Positions 14,426-26,350 of a DNA stretch of 64,000 bases are shown here, in pieces. Position 1 is the first letter of the stretch. Every line of letters begins with the position of its first letter. The stretch is from Opisthocomus hoazin (lineage: Eukaryota; Chordata; Aves; Opisthocomiformes; Opisthocomidae), in the NCBI RefSeq assembly GCF_030867145.1, contig NC_134414.1, positions 69,012,814 through 69,076,813 on the forward strand, in the 5' to 3' direction. The notes under the pieces were generated by a model. The model was given only the letters and a program-made list of their open reading frames with translations, ran no database searches and was not told the origin of the DNA. Position numbers and translations under genes: made by a program.

Positions 14426-16205
14426 TCATGCACAAGGTGCCAAGTTCCTCCGAAATACCTCACAGCTACACCTCATCCACCTCTTGCCAAGACAACCACA
14501 ATGTTTTTCTGCATTTTAGTTTTGTTTCATGTACTCTGATTCAGTTTTCTCCAGGTGGTCCACTCAGCTGTCTCTACCTCAGAACAGCCATTGAAAATGG
14601 CTTTGGGGAGCCTGTGCTAGAGTACTTTGGGCACAGCAGTGATGTGGTTTGCCTGGACTATGTAAGAGCATTGTAGGGGTTATTTATTCTTGGCATTTGC
14701 CCCAAGTTTTTCCAAGAGCATGGCCCAGAAAAAGTCTCAAACTAAGCATTGTAAACATTTCAGGAATGTGACCTGCAGCGTGCTGCCACATGCCATGTAG
14801 CAGGAGAGCACAGATACAGCCAATGGTTTCATATAGATTCCTTGTGCTGAGTAAGCTGCTTGATTAGGGCTCACGTTTCTAACAGTATGATATCTTAATT
14901 ACAAAATAATATACTTCTCAGTAATAAAATGGAAACTTTGTGGCAAGTGAGATCTGAGTTATGTTTCTATAAATTAGGATCATGACCATTTATATCTGAA
15001 AGCATATATAACCTGTATTAAAGTGATGAAAGTATATAAGAAAAGGAATATCATGCACTCATTTTTAAAGATTCAGCATTTCTGACAGGTCCAGAAAATC
15101 AAAATTCCATCCTACAGACTTCTCAAGACACTAGAAACACTCATTTTTCTCACCAGGATGTAAATAAAAGCTTTGGAAAGGGTGGGAGCAGTGAAGTAAA
15201 AGATTCCTGGCTGACCCATGGAGAACAAAGAGTATATGGGACATTTGCCTGTTGACTCAGAATCACATAGTAAGGTTGTGAGTCTGCCTTCTTTAGGCTA
15301 GGGGTTAATTCTCGCTGGCGTAGCGAGGAATAGATCCTCTCATTTTAACCAGCTATACTGTCCATTTAGCAAATCTGGTAGGATAAAGACATGCACATTA
15401 TTATTTACTACAGTTCACTGATTGCATTGTTGCACGCTCTTCTCTTGAGAAAGCCTTTCCTAACAAAATGTAGTTTTGAACTGGCAGTATTAAGGAACCG
15501 GTTTGGATTCCAATGAATAAAAAGTTCCTCTCAAAATGCCAGTTTCTAAAAATGATTCAGTAAGAATTGAAAATAAATGGAGCTGCACTGTAATTGAACT
15601 AAAGCTAAATGCAGACATCTTCTGCCTTACATGGCTACAACAGTAATTAAGCTAATGCTAAAAACATTAATCTTACTACCAAATAATATTGTGCACCTCA
15701 CACCAGTATGTAAACCACTCACACAGTAATGAAAATGGTAATAAACTGTGGAACAGTTGTCTGAAATTAGTATTTCAGGCACAAGTTTATAGAATGCCTA
15801 AATGTAATTTTTCTGAATGACTACTCCTGCCACTGTAACATATTTTCCTCTGTAGAAGCTGACGGCATCTGATCCAATATTAAAAACACAGCTATAACCA
15901 AGCAGCTGAAGCTCCTGGTAACCCAGTCCTCAATTAACACATCAACATTTAGTAGTTTTATTGTTGTGATAGGCCCTTATGGAGTCATAAATTCAGATCA
16001 GCAGTGGTGCTATTCAGAGGTTAGTAGCTGCTCCAGTATTTCCAATCTTGTATTTCCCCAAACTAATTGTAAAGAAGATATGTGGCATATTAAAATACTA
16101 CAGACCTTGATTAATGGAAAACTATGAATAGAAATCAATGGTTTTGTCAATTTGTCCAAGCTTAGCATCTGATCTGCTCTGCAGAGTGGATCTAGACACA
16201 CAGAA

Positions 16206-16260
16206 AATCCATAGTACAAAAGTACTATGTGATTTTGCGCTGTGCTTTGCACTATGGATT
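16206..16260. other. Compound inverted repeat with two alternative pairings
   Basis: AATCCATAGT at 16206-16215 is the exact reverse complement of ACTATGGATT at 16251-16260. The overlapping CATAGTAC at 16210-16217 is the exact reverse complement of GTACTATG at 16222-16229, with a 4-base loop. The same left arm can therefore pair with either of two right arms, giving a short or a long hairpin. No surrounding gene gives this a function. Confidence 0.8.
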
Positions 16261-19200
16261 CAAAGTAAACCTTTCAATATGGCACAGGAGATAAATTTTG
16301 ACACTTTATTTTTAATTTGCCTTGCTTATGCCAGCATTAAAATGACATACCCCATACGGTAATTAGTTCACTGCCAGAACAGAAAATGATATATGAGTCT
16401 CCAGGTTAGGATATAGTAATTTTAACAGCAAACCAAGTCCTTATCGATGAATTTAGCTAATAGAGCTGGTGAAAGGCAGCCATTTGATCAGACCATTTTC
16501 TTATCTGAAAAACAAATAAACATCAATGAGTATAATCTGAAGTGACAGACACAAAAATACTGTGAAATTCATACACACTTGAATGGATACAAAATTTTTC
16601 TCCTTGACTAACTTTCATAATGTTTCATTAACCTTGGTGGAAAACTTCAGCAAAGACATTTATTCACTATAAGTAAGTCAGGCTGCTGTGTATTGGTTAT
16701 GTATAAACAAAGACGGTTTCCATTCTGAAAGGACAACTCCTTTGCATTTCCTTTTCTGTGTTCCCTATTTCTGATGTTTCTGTGATACTGTGTGACCTCT
16801 CCTTTAAAAACAATGGTCTTTAATTTGGGTATTTGACAGCAAGCAATCGAGTGCAATCCTTTGATGTGTAAATTCTAGATCACTTTCCTCTCTTCACTTA
16901 CTTCATATTTTTGCATCACCTACCACGTCCATAGCCATAGCTTATCTGTCAGTTTATTTTCCTTGACATAACCTGTCGATTTATGTCTATGCAGCAAAAC
17001 TGGAATGCCTTCAAAGTTAGAAAACTAGGTATATTTGGCATGATTGAAAATATGCCCTCTCCCTTTCCGTGACTCCAACCTTCTCTCACCCAGCTTCCCC
17101 ACTTTTCCTTTCTGAGATTGCTACAGTTCTGGCTGTTTAGAAACCTTTCACTGTCCTCACTTTACCCCATGCAATTCATGTGAACAAAGTGTCTCCCAGC
17201 TTTCAGGCAATGATTCACACCTCCTACCTAACCTTTTAGCTGTCAAGCTACAGAAGTTTTTCTTCCACAAATGACTCTTCCGTTAAAAAGCAGCCAACAC
17301 ATCTACACATCATGTGTTGTAGATGCATGGGACAAGAAGAGACAATGTCATGCCCCTGTCTCTCCAAGGTACACAAATGAAATTATATTTCTAAAGCAAA
17401 ACATTAAGTCTAAGAAATAAACAAGTTGAATATTTCCTAAGGGAAGTGCAGGGTTAGCATGACCTTTAGCTTGAATTGATTTGGGGAAAATGTTACTCAA
17501 TTGAAAAAAGGTGGAAAAGTGAAAGTCAATCCACTTGAACATAGGAGGGCAGCCTCAAAACAACCACAGAGGTTGAGTTCCTGTTCCCATCAAACAGAAA
17601 CTTCTGAGCTGCAAGGAGGAATGCTGTTCTCATTCATGCTATTCCAATGGCATGCTTGGCATTTTGGTAAAGCTTGTGCCATGGGAATTTCCATGTCTTC
17701 TTATGGCTGCTCTCTACCCTTTTTACCTGTAAAAAAACCTGGTGGTCCCTCAGTAGAATTTTCCACCAATAGTAGGTGACAGAAAGCAGCTAATTGACAA
17801 AAATGTAGATTTATTTCAAATTCCTTCTGATTCAGAATTTCATCCCCTGAACTGATACATAATGACATGCTCTGAGGGAGAAGCAAGGAGCAATCATTTG
17901 TTTGCAGGTTAGTGTCAAACGTGATAGCAATTTAGATTTATAACCATCAATAAAAGAATGAATGAATGAGTTGCAATAGCATTCTTGGTAGACTGCACTC
18001 AGATTGGAAATAATATTTAAGTCACATTCTGCCCATATTGGAGTTTGAATAGATGGAGTCTTAGCTCACCACTACAAAGGTTTTACCCAAAATTAATATT
18101 TTTTGTTCCAAAGTCATAACAAATTATTTCTGTAGTGAACATTACTAATTTCATGTATCTACGGTTGAGAATTTTTTTGTTGCCTTCTGATTCGTGGCTT
18201 TGCAAAAGTTGAGTTGTACATGTTCCTGTGTCAGCAAACTAATGATAACTAAAAAATTGGGTAGCGTTATGTACATTGGACATAATGGTAAACTGACATT
18301 TTGAGTCTTCTAATAGAGGAAGAATCAGCTTTAGAACCAGAAACAACATTGCTCTTTTAATGAAATATTGCCAGTTTTGTGGAATAATTCAATATTTTAA
18401 TAACTCTTAGAAATATATTTTAATGTGGACTGCCTGCTGGAAGACGGTTTGCCTGCACAGCACCTTGCAGTGTCCTGCAAAGACACCAGGTCTACCTGGT
18501 GGAACACCAGCACAGACCCAGCACTCCTGCTGAGACTACGCTGTAATGCAGACGCACGCTGCACATGCTGTCAGGCCTAACATGTTGAGAGCTCAGCATG
18601 TATTTCTTCCCAGCACTGAAGTCTGGGATTGGGGACACTGGGGGAATAGGGAGACCTTGGTTTAATGCCATGTTCCAGTGGCTAGTACCAGTTCTTCAAG
18701 CAAGCACTAGCAGTGAGGTCTTCCCTCTGCCTGATGGTGTGTCCTAACCCTGAAGTAACAGAATTTTTCTTTCTCTAACAGCTCCTTTGTGCCATGCAAA
18801 GTAGAAGAGTATCCACAAGAAGAGCAGATTTAAGGTACACTCTCTTCTGAGCTTGTGCTATGAAGGTGAATTTCACAAGACGGTGAAGTCAAATCGGTGA
18901 CTGCCTGCTGCAGTCCCGGAGCAGTCCCCTTCTCCTCTCACTGGTGCTACAGCTGCTCTCTGCTTCTTCCTCTTCTGCCCAGCACTGGTTCTCAGAAAGC
19001 CTGTTCAAGCAACTAAACTAGCTATGAAAAGATGTTTCATTTTCTCTAAATTTTGCTCCAACAGAGGAAGCATTAGGAGCAGGACTGCCACATTTAGGAC
19101 TTTGGATTGCTCCACAAGCAGTTTAGCTGAATTATAAAGTACACCCTTAGGGAAAGCAGCAGCCCAATTTACTGACGGAGTCTCCTTCTGTGACATCTAA

Positions 19201-20874
19201 ACCTTTCTGTGCTTTGTTTAAGTGACCAGGCATCTGCAAACATGAAGATACAGGGGCTTTTTTCATACCCGTGCTCCTGTTTCTCTTCTTCCCAGAGCAA
19301 AAAAGCAGTTGATTGTTCACTTCACGATATGTAGTTCTGATTTCTTGGTAACTTTTTCAGCTTTCTCACTTTTGAGAAAGTCTTTCAGCTTGCAGGGTTC
19401 TTCCTCTATGCTTTATCTCGTATGAGTCTGCTCAATGACTTGCAACACAATTAACCTTGTAAATAAACATTTGGATGTCAGTGTTTGCAAGAGTTGGGCT
19501 TACCTCAGTACTACTGGCAACAATTTCTATTTGACTTAAAATGGTTGCTTTTAAAGTAATAGTCTAATGGGTCAGATAGGATACCATTAACATACTTCAT
19601 GGTTCTCAAAAACAAAATTAGCTGTAAATAGATATCGACCTGGTGTGACTTAAATGAGGTAATTTATACAGCTATTGCTTCACTTCCACCTAGCCCCTAG
19701 TCCCTTGAACAGGGAAGGTAACTTTAGAATAAAAATCCACATTACATAAGAAGTCAAAGGAAAGAAATAGGCATGACAAAAGGCTTCTAGGAGATCCTTT
19801 CCACCTGACACATCAGTCTTTCTGGACTGACTGGAAATCAATAGGAAAAAACAGATCTTATGCATGAAACTTGCTTGCAGAGCACAAGGAGGAAGTTACC
19901 TGTCTTTTCTCTTTATTTAGAGTGTTTGGCCAACAAGCAAGGAGCCGTTATAGGCCTTCCTCAACCCCAGTGAGTTTCACCCCATTCAGTGCATGCTTCA
20001 GTGAGGCACTAAGGCATGCTGAGGCTTGGGGAGAAAGAAGATAGGGTACTCCATTGCTGTCAGGCCAGAGAGCAGCCAGAATTCAAAGTCAAGGAGCTAG
20101 AAGACATCATCCTAGCATTTAACCTGCAGGAGACTGAATGAGGGTCTAAATTCTGCTCCCTATCATGTGCATCACCAGGATAAAAACTATCCTGGGAGCA
20201 CATCTCCTAGCTGAGCACCCCAATCACCAAGTTAGACACTACGTTCTCCTTTCCTTCAGTCCTCACAGCTCCTTCATTCCTGTTGCGTACTGGTTCAACA
20301 TCCAAGCACAGGGAAGAGCATGCTCTGTTGCCAGCCCAACCCCTCCACCTGTATTTAGTCTGGCTAAAGGGACTCTCAATGTTCAGGCACTGGGTACTGG
20401 GCCCTGGGCCCCAAAAAACTTCATGTGAAACTGGTTGTGATCAGATCCATGGCTGCCAGCTTGGGCTTCTCTGGAAAGCTTGAGTGAATTTCAAAAGTGG
20501 GCTATTACCACCATGTGGATCACAGCTTTAAATGAGGGACAGCTGCTTATACCCCTCACAACCAAACCTGAGCTGGTGCAGGTGCCATCATCAGGTAAGC
20601 AGCAACTATTCAAGACCAGGTGAGGAGTAGCCTAACATGTAGGTGTTTATACTCTTCAGTTAATCCCAGAAAACAGATGCACTGGTGCGCACCAATGGGT
20701 AGGTACTTTAGCTACAAGTTAAGCAGGGTTCTCACCTGCAGGCCAAATGTCTTAACAATCCAGTCTCACCCCTCGATAAGCTGGACTTCTCTGTCCCCAG
20801 GAGTTGTGGCTTTGCTGCCTTTATGGGTTTTTTTTTGTTGTTTTGTTTTTTTCCAAGATTTCTGCTTACAGTGC
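16261..20874. other. Non-coding DNA upstream of the CpG island
   Basis: No gene is supported. A small hairpin lies at 17300-17325 (CATCTACA pairing with TGTAGATG). G+C content rises toward the island from about 18.4 kb. A T-rich run at about 20827-20852 lies just before the CpG-rich block begins. If the island promoter fires to the right, this is upstream flank and may hold proximal regulatory sites, but none can be named from sequence alone. Confidence 0.55.
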
Positions 20875-21019
20875 CAGCAAACACGGCGCTGAAGCAGCGG
20901 GGACAGAAACGGATGCATCCGAGCTGGCGTTGATTTCGCAGCCTCGTAGGCAGCGCCGGGCTTGCCCCCGTCCCCCAGGGCGGTGATGGTGACACTCCCG
21001 GCCTTTCCCTCTCGCCGGG

Positions 21020-21478
21020 CGTGAGGTGCCAGCGCGGAACCGAGCGGGTCTCTGTCGTGCTGAGCCCCGGCCAGCCCGCCCCGGCCCGCGCGGCCTCCGC
21101 AGGGCCGTTTACCGGGGGAGACGGGCGGGCGACGAAGTTCGAGAAACGAAAAAAGCAGCGGTGCTGGGGAGGGAGCCCGAGGGCTGCGGGGCGGGCTGGG
21201 CCCTGCGGCGGGGGGAGCAGGCCGGACCCACGGCGCTGAGGTGGCCCCTCCGCCGCGGCGCCCGGGCAGGTACCGGGGCGGGGCGGTGCAGGCGGAGCCG
21301 CCCCGGCGCGGCCGGCAGCTGGGCAGCGCGGGGAGGCGCCGGCGAGAGGCGGGGAGCGGCGGCGGAGGCGGCTCGACTCGGCTCACCGTGCCGCGAAGAA
21401 AGACCCCCGCCGAGGGAAGGTGGGAGCGTGCGGCCGGCTGCCCGCTCGGCGGCGGAGAGGCGGCTCCCCCCCCCCGAG
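21020..21478 (+). other. Candidate first exon (probably 5' UTR)
   Basis: The right edge is set by a splice donor, GAG followed by GTGAGT at 21479, which matches the vertebrate consensus closely. The left edge is only a guess, because no transcription start can be read from sequence. A second usable donor, CAG followed by GTACCG, lies at 21270 and could give a shorter first exon. No open frame in the segment resembles a known protein, so I take it as untranslated leader. The gene cannot be named. The alternative is that the true first exon is elsewhere in the island or on the other strand. Confidence 0.4.
21275..21286 (+). promoter_or_regulatory. Tandem GC box (SP/KLF-type site)
   Basis: GGGGCGGGGCGG in the centre of the CpG island matches the SP1/KLF GC-box consensus twice in overlapping register. 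Such boxes are common in TATA-less island promoters. Binding is inferred, not shown. Confidence 0.55.
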
Positions 21479-22894
21479 GTGAGTGCCGCCCTCAGCGGGG
21501 CTGCGCGGCGGGTCCCCGGCTGCGGAGGCGGGCTGGTGAGGAGGCACGGTGCGCGGAGGGGGTTGGTGGTCTCCGCGGGTATGCGTGTGGCGTGCTTTTT
21601 TAATTATTATTTCATTTATTCCTTCCCACTCCCCCCCCTTTGCCTGTCTTTTTGTCTGCGTGTCCGTGCCCTGCCCGGGGGGAGCGGCGGAGGGCGGGCG
21701 GGCGATGCAGCGGGTGGCTGGGGTGCCCCCGGTCCGTCCCCCCTTGCTGTGCGCGGCGGTGGGGAAAGCCAGCCGGGCTCTGCCAGACTGGGGGCTCTTC
21801 CTTCCCTCGGCCCCGCTGCGGTTCCCGAGCCCCCGCGGCGGGCGGGGAGGCTGCTGCGGGCCCGGCGCCCCGCTGCCCTCGGTCGCTGCTGGCAGCCGGC
21901 GGGACGGGGGTCTGCTGATCGGCGTGTGCTTGGATCGGTGGTGTCGGTCGGTGAAACCCCAGTGTTGGGGGGGTCCCCCGTGCCGGGCTGGCGGGCTCCC
22001 TGCCCGCGGGTTTTGCTGTAGGGAGCTGGGGGCTGGTGGGGGTGCGTGGGGCTGGGTACCAGAAGCCCTGGCCGGAGAGTGGCTGGGTTCGCTGGCCTCG
22101 GGAGCCCGCTGGCCGCAGAGGCTCGCTCTGGGGAGGAAGGACGTTTCCTTCCCGCCGGGAAGGTACCGGGCAGCGTGCCGGCATCGTCCCGGCTGTTTCG
22201 GGGAGAGGGGGAAGACGCGGTTGAGGCGTTCGCGCAGTGAGCTGGTGAGCTTTCCGTGGGGAGCTCTGAAACTTGAGATTGCTGCAGCTGGAAAAGTGAG
22301 AGCGCCGGCCCAGCAAAACAGAAGTGTCAGCCCTGGAGCAGTGCAGGGGTCTCCTGTCGGGGTTTGTTTCTGGGCAAAATCTCAGGCGGATGGTGGTTTC
22401 TTGTCTCCTGTTCCCACATCTTTGTAAGAGAGCGTTCTCCCGTGAGCCCGGTGCTCTCCGTGTGTGCTGCTGTAGAGCCCTGGCTAGACTCGCAATTACC
22501 GGGAGTTTATACCAAAAAAAAAGCGGGCAGTGCTGAAGCAGCAGCTTTTTAAGTGGTGTTTTACTTTGGGAATGATTTTGCTGGTGTAAAACCATTCCCT
22601 TTTGGTGAGAATAGAAAATGTTTAGACTTCATTGCCAGCGTCTGAGGTGTGACCTGAGGGTTAAAAAAAAGCATGTTATGTACGTACAGAAGTGGGTGTA
22701 CAGTAGGTTCAGAGTGATGGGACAAGTTCTCTTGGCTGGGCTATTGTCACGGAACAGCAGGGATGCCATTAAAAGTACCAGTAAAGACCGGGATTAGGGT
22801 GATTGGTAGAGCAGAGCTCTGAACCGTTGCAGTGATTTTGTGTTGTAGCAGCATTCAGAAATCCCAGCTGTAAATCACATTACACAAAGAGAAA

Positions 22895-23010
22895 GCCAGT
22901 CCTTGGCCTCAAGGGATGACACAGGTAAAACAAGCAATTTGTAAGAGGAAGGAACAAAGACATTTGCCTGACATTACATAGGTTAGGCCAGAACTGAAAG
23001 TTTTCAGACC
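22895..23010 (+). repeat. Possible ancient MIR-like fragment
   Basis: GACATTTGCCTGACATTACATAGG followed by GGCCAGAACTGAAAG parallels the MIR-type order 'gacttgcccaaggtcacacagc ... ggcagagctg'. The similarity is weak and was judged by eye; chance resemblance is a real possibility. Confidence 0.25.
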
Positions 23011-24604
23011 GAAACTGGCTTTATGTATTCTGTGTCTGTTATAACACTTTTTCATTGTGAACTGAATCTTTCCTGATTATGGAATAATTTTGCAAGTGCT
23101 AGCAATAATGTTTGATGTATAGTGTGCAGAACGTATATTTAATGTGGAAAATGGATAAATGTTGAAAATCTTTGAGCCAGAAGATCAAAATACTTCCAAA
23201 TGGAAGTCTACAAAATTATTTGAATAAACCTGCCAAGGGTATAGTATATTCTTTAATTGTACAGTAGGAATTAAATGGAGCTTGAATTGCTTGGAATTTG
23301 TGGTGCTGGTTGAGGCAACTGACCATCATGAGACAGTGGTTTATTGCGCTGCTTTGAAATAGCTCTTGCATTTTACGCTAGCATGATGTTACTTTAAGTA
23401 GGACCATTATTTCAAACCAGCATAATGAGATGAAAAGCATTTGGCGTGCACTTCTGTAAAACAACGTTTTAGTGCTAAGTTCAGATCCTTGCTTGAAGGT
23501 AACTATAAAATACCATGCTTATGTGGGGTGTCGTACCAAGAAAAATAAACATCTAGGTTAAAGCTGCCTTAAAGTATTTTTGTCATAAAAAGACAGTCAG
23601 AATGGCAGTTTCAACCACATTTTTCCTCTTTTGGAGGGGAATGGTTTTGCAGTTTAGACATGGAAACTCTGACAAAATGATCATGAGGTAAGTGGCTGTA
23701 ATAAATGGGAGACTTTAAGGCGATGAATTACGGATTTGAACATGAGCCTTTTCTGTCTCACCTGATTGTCCTAACCACAGAGTTATTTCAGGGTGGTTTC
23801 TGTGTGTGTTGTTTCACAGAAAGAGGTGCTTAAATATGCAGTTTGAATATACATGTACACACACACGCAGTGTTTTTTTGTTCAATTGTGAGATGCAGCA
23901 GAAAACATTCTTCCAGTCTGAATAATGCTTTTATCCAGATTTTCATGAATGTGATTTTTTTTGTCCAGTTCTATAAAAAGTGGCAAACTAGCGAATTTCT
24001 CATCTGCCTGAAAAAACCCCCACAACAACAACCCCTCCCCAGACAGGCAGTATGGTCCAAAGCCCCTTTGTTTAGTCAGTCAGGACTATCTCAGGTTAAG
24101 CTGGTGTGTTGTCTTGTCGCTGTCTTTCTGATTGTAGCGTAGCAAACCTCACTTGCATGTTCTCTGTGGTTTTTCCACTTCATCTTCTTTCTGCTGCTAG
24201 CTGTTATTAAGATAATTGTAGCTAATGAATGTAGAAAAATGTAATTCTGCACAAAATTGGCAATAATTGGGGATGCAGTTGATGATGTCTGCGAATATCA
24301 TGTTGTCACATGTTGTCAACAACAACAGCTGCTGGAGATACTTGCCATTTTCTGGGCCAGACCTGCTGGTTTAAGACTCTGCCAAGTTCATGTGAAATAC
24401 AGTTTGTTGCATCTTTCTGAAAAAGAGGACAAATATTTTTTTGGCTCAGTAAGATGAAAGAGCCTTCCTGCCAAGCAGCTAACTCTAACCTTTGCACTTA
24501 GATCTGTTAATTTTCCCTAAGGTGTGTGTAGCATGTGGTGCCAAGCCTAGCTGTTAATTCATTCAGCTTCTTAGAGACTTGTCACAGCAGTCAAATAAAC
24601 ATCG

Positions 24605-24633
24605 ATGTATGTGTATGCGTGTGTATATATGTG
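24605..24633. repeat. Impure TG/TA microsatellite
   Basis: A short run of alternating purine-pyrimidine steps (GTATGTGTATGCGTGTGTAT and so on). It is short and interrupted. Confidence 0.75.
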
Positions 24634-26197
24634 GCTATTCTCACAGCCCTTTTGTGGAGTAATTGTTAATATATCGTGTTCAGATTCATGCCTGTAATTG
24701 TGTATATTCCTGGCCTGTCTTACTACACATGCAGAAGAGGAGGGTTGGATTTGGGGTTTTGTTCCTTCTTTCTAAATGTTTTACTTTAACGGTTCCAGGA
24801 ATTAGGGAGAGCGATATTTTCATGCAAACATTATGTATGTTTGGTCAGGGAAAGATTCTTCTCTTCCCTAAAATATATGGGACCACAAAAGTAGCTGTGC
24901 ACTATGAAGAGTAGGACCAGGCTTCAAATCTTGATAGTGGCAATGCTAGGTTTTGGCTACTGGGTAATGTAGCTGAGATCTGTGGTCATCATATTTCTTC
25001 CCCAAATTCCATCCCTGGATTTGCAATACCATTCAGAGAAAGGCTTTTGTTTCAGCAAAATCTGCTTTTTCTGACAAAACACCCAACCTGGTTTTAGTCA
25101 GAACATCTCTGTCTCTCTCCAGTATGAATGAATATTTGAATACAGAGGATTGGGTGTATCAACTGGAGAATAATTGAGGCTACTGTAAGTTGCAGTAGGA
25201 GAAAAATAATATAAAAGAGTAATTGGCTGTGTAGTGCTGTAGGAAGAGTACGGCTGAGTGTTTTTTCTAATGGATGCAGCAACTATGTATGTTTTCGCTG
25301 GGCTAGTTGCTGTGGTATTAAAGAAAAAGGGACATTAAAGGGTAGACTAAAAGTAAATCAAACAACCCCAACAATGAGGCCTCGCAGGTAAATGGCTTCA
25401 GGGTGGTTGAAATAACTGATTTTTTGACTCATACGTTGAGAGGTAGTTGGTTATTTCCAGATACGCTAAAAAAGGCTTGTTCTTCAGTGAAATGAATGTG
25501 TGTCTAGGGTAAGGTATGAGATCTTAAGGTCAGTGGCCTCAAAAAGAGCATGTGCATCCCCAGCAGTGCGAGGCCGACACTTGTGTTGACTCGGAGATAT
25601 GGGCACTACAGTTAAGTAAGCTAATTTTTCTGGTGCTTTTAGACATAGCCACTCTCATCTGAGTTGGTGGGAGAAAGAGTAAGTTCTGGAGAGAAAATAC
25701 AAATTCTTCCAAAATACAACATCCCTTTTCACAGGTGAAAGGCATTTGGTTTTGAAGTTACTCTAAAAATCGCTTAAAACTGTTTTTTTTGCTTCCTCAG
25801 TGAAAATGGGTGAGATGGCACAGCTGGGTTTGTCATGTGAGTTTGTCTGGCAAGGAGGGGATACTGTTCCAAGATTTGTCTAACTGGGCAATGTGCTTTA
25901 AATCCGTAGCGAGATACTGGAAGCTAGCTCTGTCCCAGAGGCGTGCGTGCGAGGATTCCTTGTAGGCATCTGAGGTACGTTGCAGCCATGGCACAAGCAT
26001 GTAAGAGAACCTCATCAGATAGTAAAAACCAGGTGACTGAGAGATGCTGCTTGTGGTTTGGAAGAAGTAATTAGTTTTTACGATGGCCAATGTCAAAGTG
26101 GGAGTGCAGTGTTCCATACAAATAGAAGTTCTTTCATCACATGAAGCGATATTCAGCAGACTTGAAATAAACTGGTAAAAAGCTTTTTTTTTCTTCC

Positions 26198-26220
26198 AAA
26201 AAAAAAAAAAAATTTTTTTT
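26198..26220. repeat. A15-T8 homopolymer junction
   Basis: Fifteen A residues (26198-26212) are followed directly by eight T residues (26213-26220), and a further nine T residues lie at 26184-26192. The block can self-pair as a small A:T hairpin. It lies about 35 bases from the 3' end of the neighbouring CR1, so a role as an insertion-prone site is possible but unproven. Confidence 0.8.
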
Positions 26221-26255
26221 CCCTTTGATACTTAAGGATCTGTGCATCTTCTTTT

Positions 26256-26348
26256 CACAGAATCACGGAATGGTAGGGGTTGGAAGGGACCTCTGTGGGT
26301 CATCTAGTCCAACCCTCCTGCCGAAGCAGGGTCACCTACAGTAGGCTG
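26256..26348 (-). mobile_element. CR1 LINE 3' end (3' half of a 5'-inverted copy)
   Basis: The reverse complement of a CR1 3' terminus. It begins with CACAGAATCACGGAATGG and runs through the conserved stretch ending in CCGAAGCAGGGTCACC. The matching region of the CR1 at 34987 is nearly identical, so both copies belong to the same subfamily. The segment ends at a CR1 piece in the opposite orientation that starts at about 26351. Together they have the structure expected from twin priming during target-primed reverse transcription. Confidence 0.9.
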
Positions 26349-26350
26349 TA

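Larger units (their letters stand above)
5301..16205. other. AT-rich non-coding DNA, no gene seen
   Basis: Long AT-rich stretch with no recognisable gene, tRNA-like box A/B pair or young retroelement. It contains a short CT microsatellite (6630-6642), a pyrimidine-rich tract (14365-14425) and a few chance open frames. The longest on the plus strand is a 103-codon frame at 13447-13758 that starts at TTG, is lysine/phenylalanine-rich because of base composition, and resembles no family I know. Confidence 0.6.
20875..22250 (+). promoter_or_regulatory. CpG island, probable gene promoter
   Basis: G+C content rises sharply from the AT-rich flank to a block dense in CpG dinucleotides, densest between about 21000 and 21550, and falls away by about 22250. 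GC boxes are visible, including a double one at 21275-21286, and no TATA box stands out. In birds an island of this size and density normally marks the promoter and first exon of a gene, often a broadly expressed or developmental one. Plus-strand direction is favoured by the strong donor at 21479 and by the mildly T-rich plus strand to the right, which would fit transcription-associated strand bias. Divergent or minus-strand transcription is not excluded. The long open frames crossing this block on both strands (for example 21026-22021 plus, 21612-22595 minus) are typical low-stop artefacts of GC-rich DNA and are not annotated as proteins. Confidence 0.8.
22251..26255. other. Probable intron sequence right of the CpG island
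   Basis: G+C decays back to background and no coding exon could be supported. The plus strand is visibly T- and G-rich in places, as expected of transcribed avian introns. It contains a TG-rich microsatellite (24605-24633), a possible ancient SINE piece (22895-23010) and an A/T homopolymer pair just before the first CR1. Confidence 0.5.

Noticed and set aside
18783..18835. Exon-like segment after a strong polypyrimidine tract and CAG
   Set aside because: Only about 53 bases with a weak donor (AAG followed by GTACAC), no recognised coding content, and it lies upstream of the inferred promoter.
21026..22021. 331-codon plus-strand open frame across the CpG island
   Set aside because: GC-rich DNA has few stop codons; overlapping frames are open on both strands, the translation is low-complexity Ala/Arg/Gly/Pro, and the frame crosses the best splice donor. 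No domain is recognised.
21612..22595. 327-codon minus-strand open frame over the island's right half
   Set aside because: Same compositional artefact: Pro/Arg/Ser-rich translation without a domain, overlapping other open frames.
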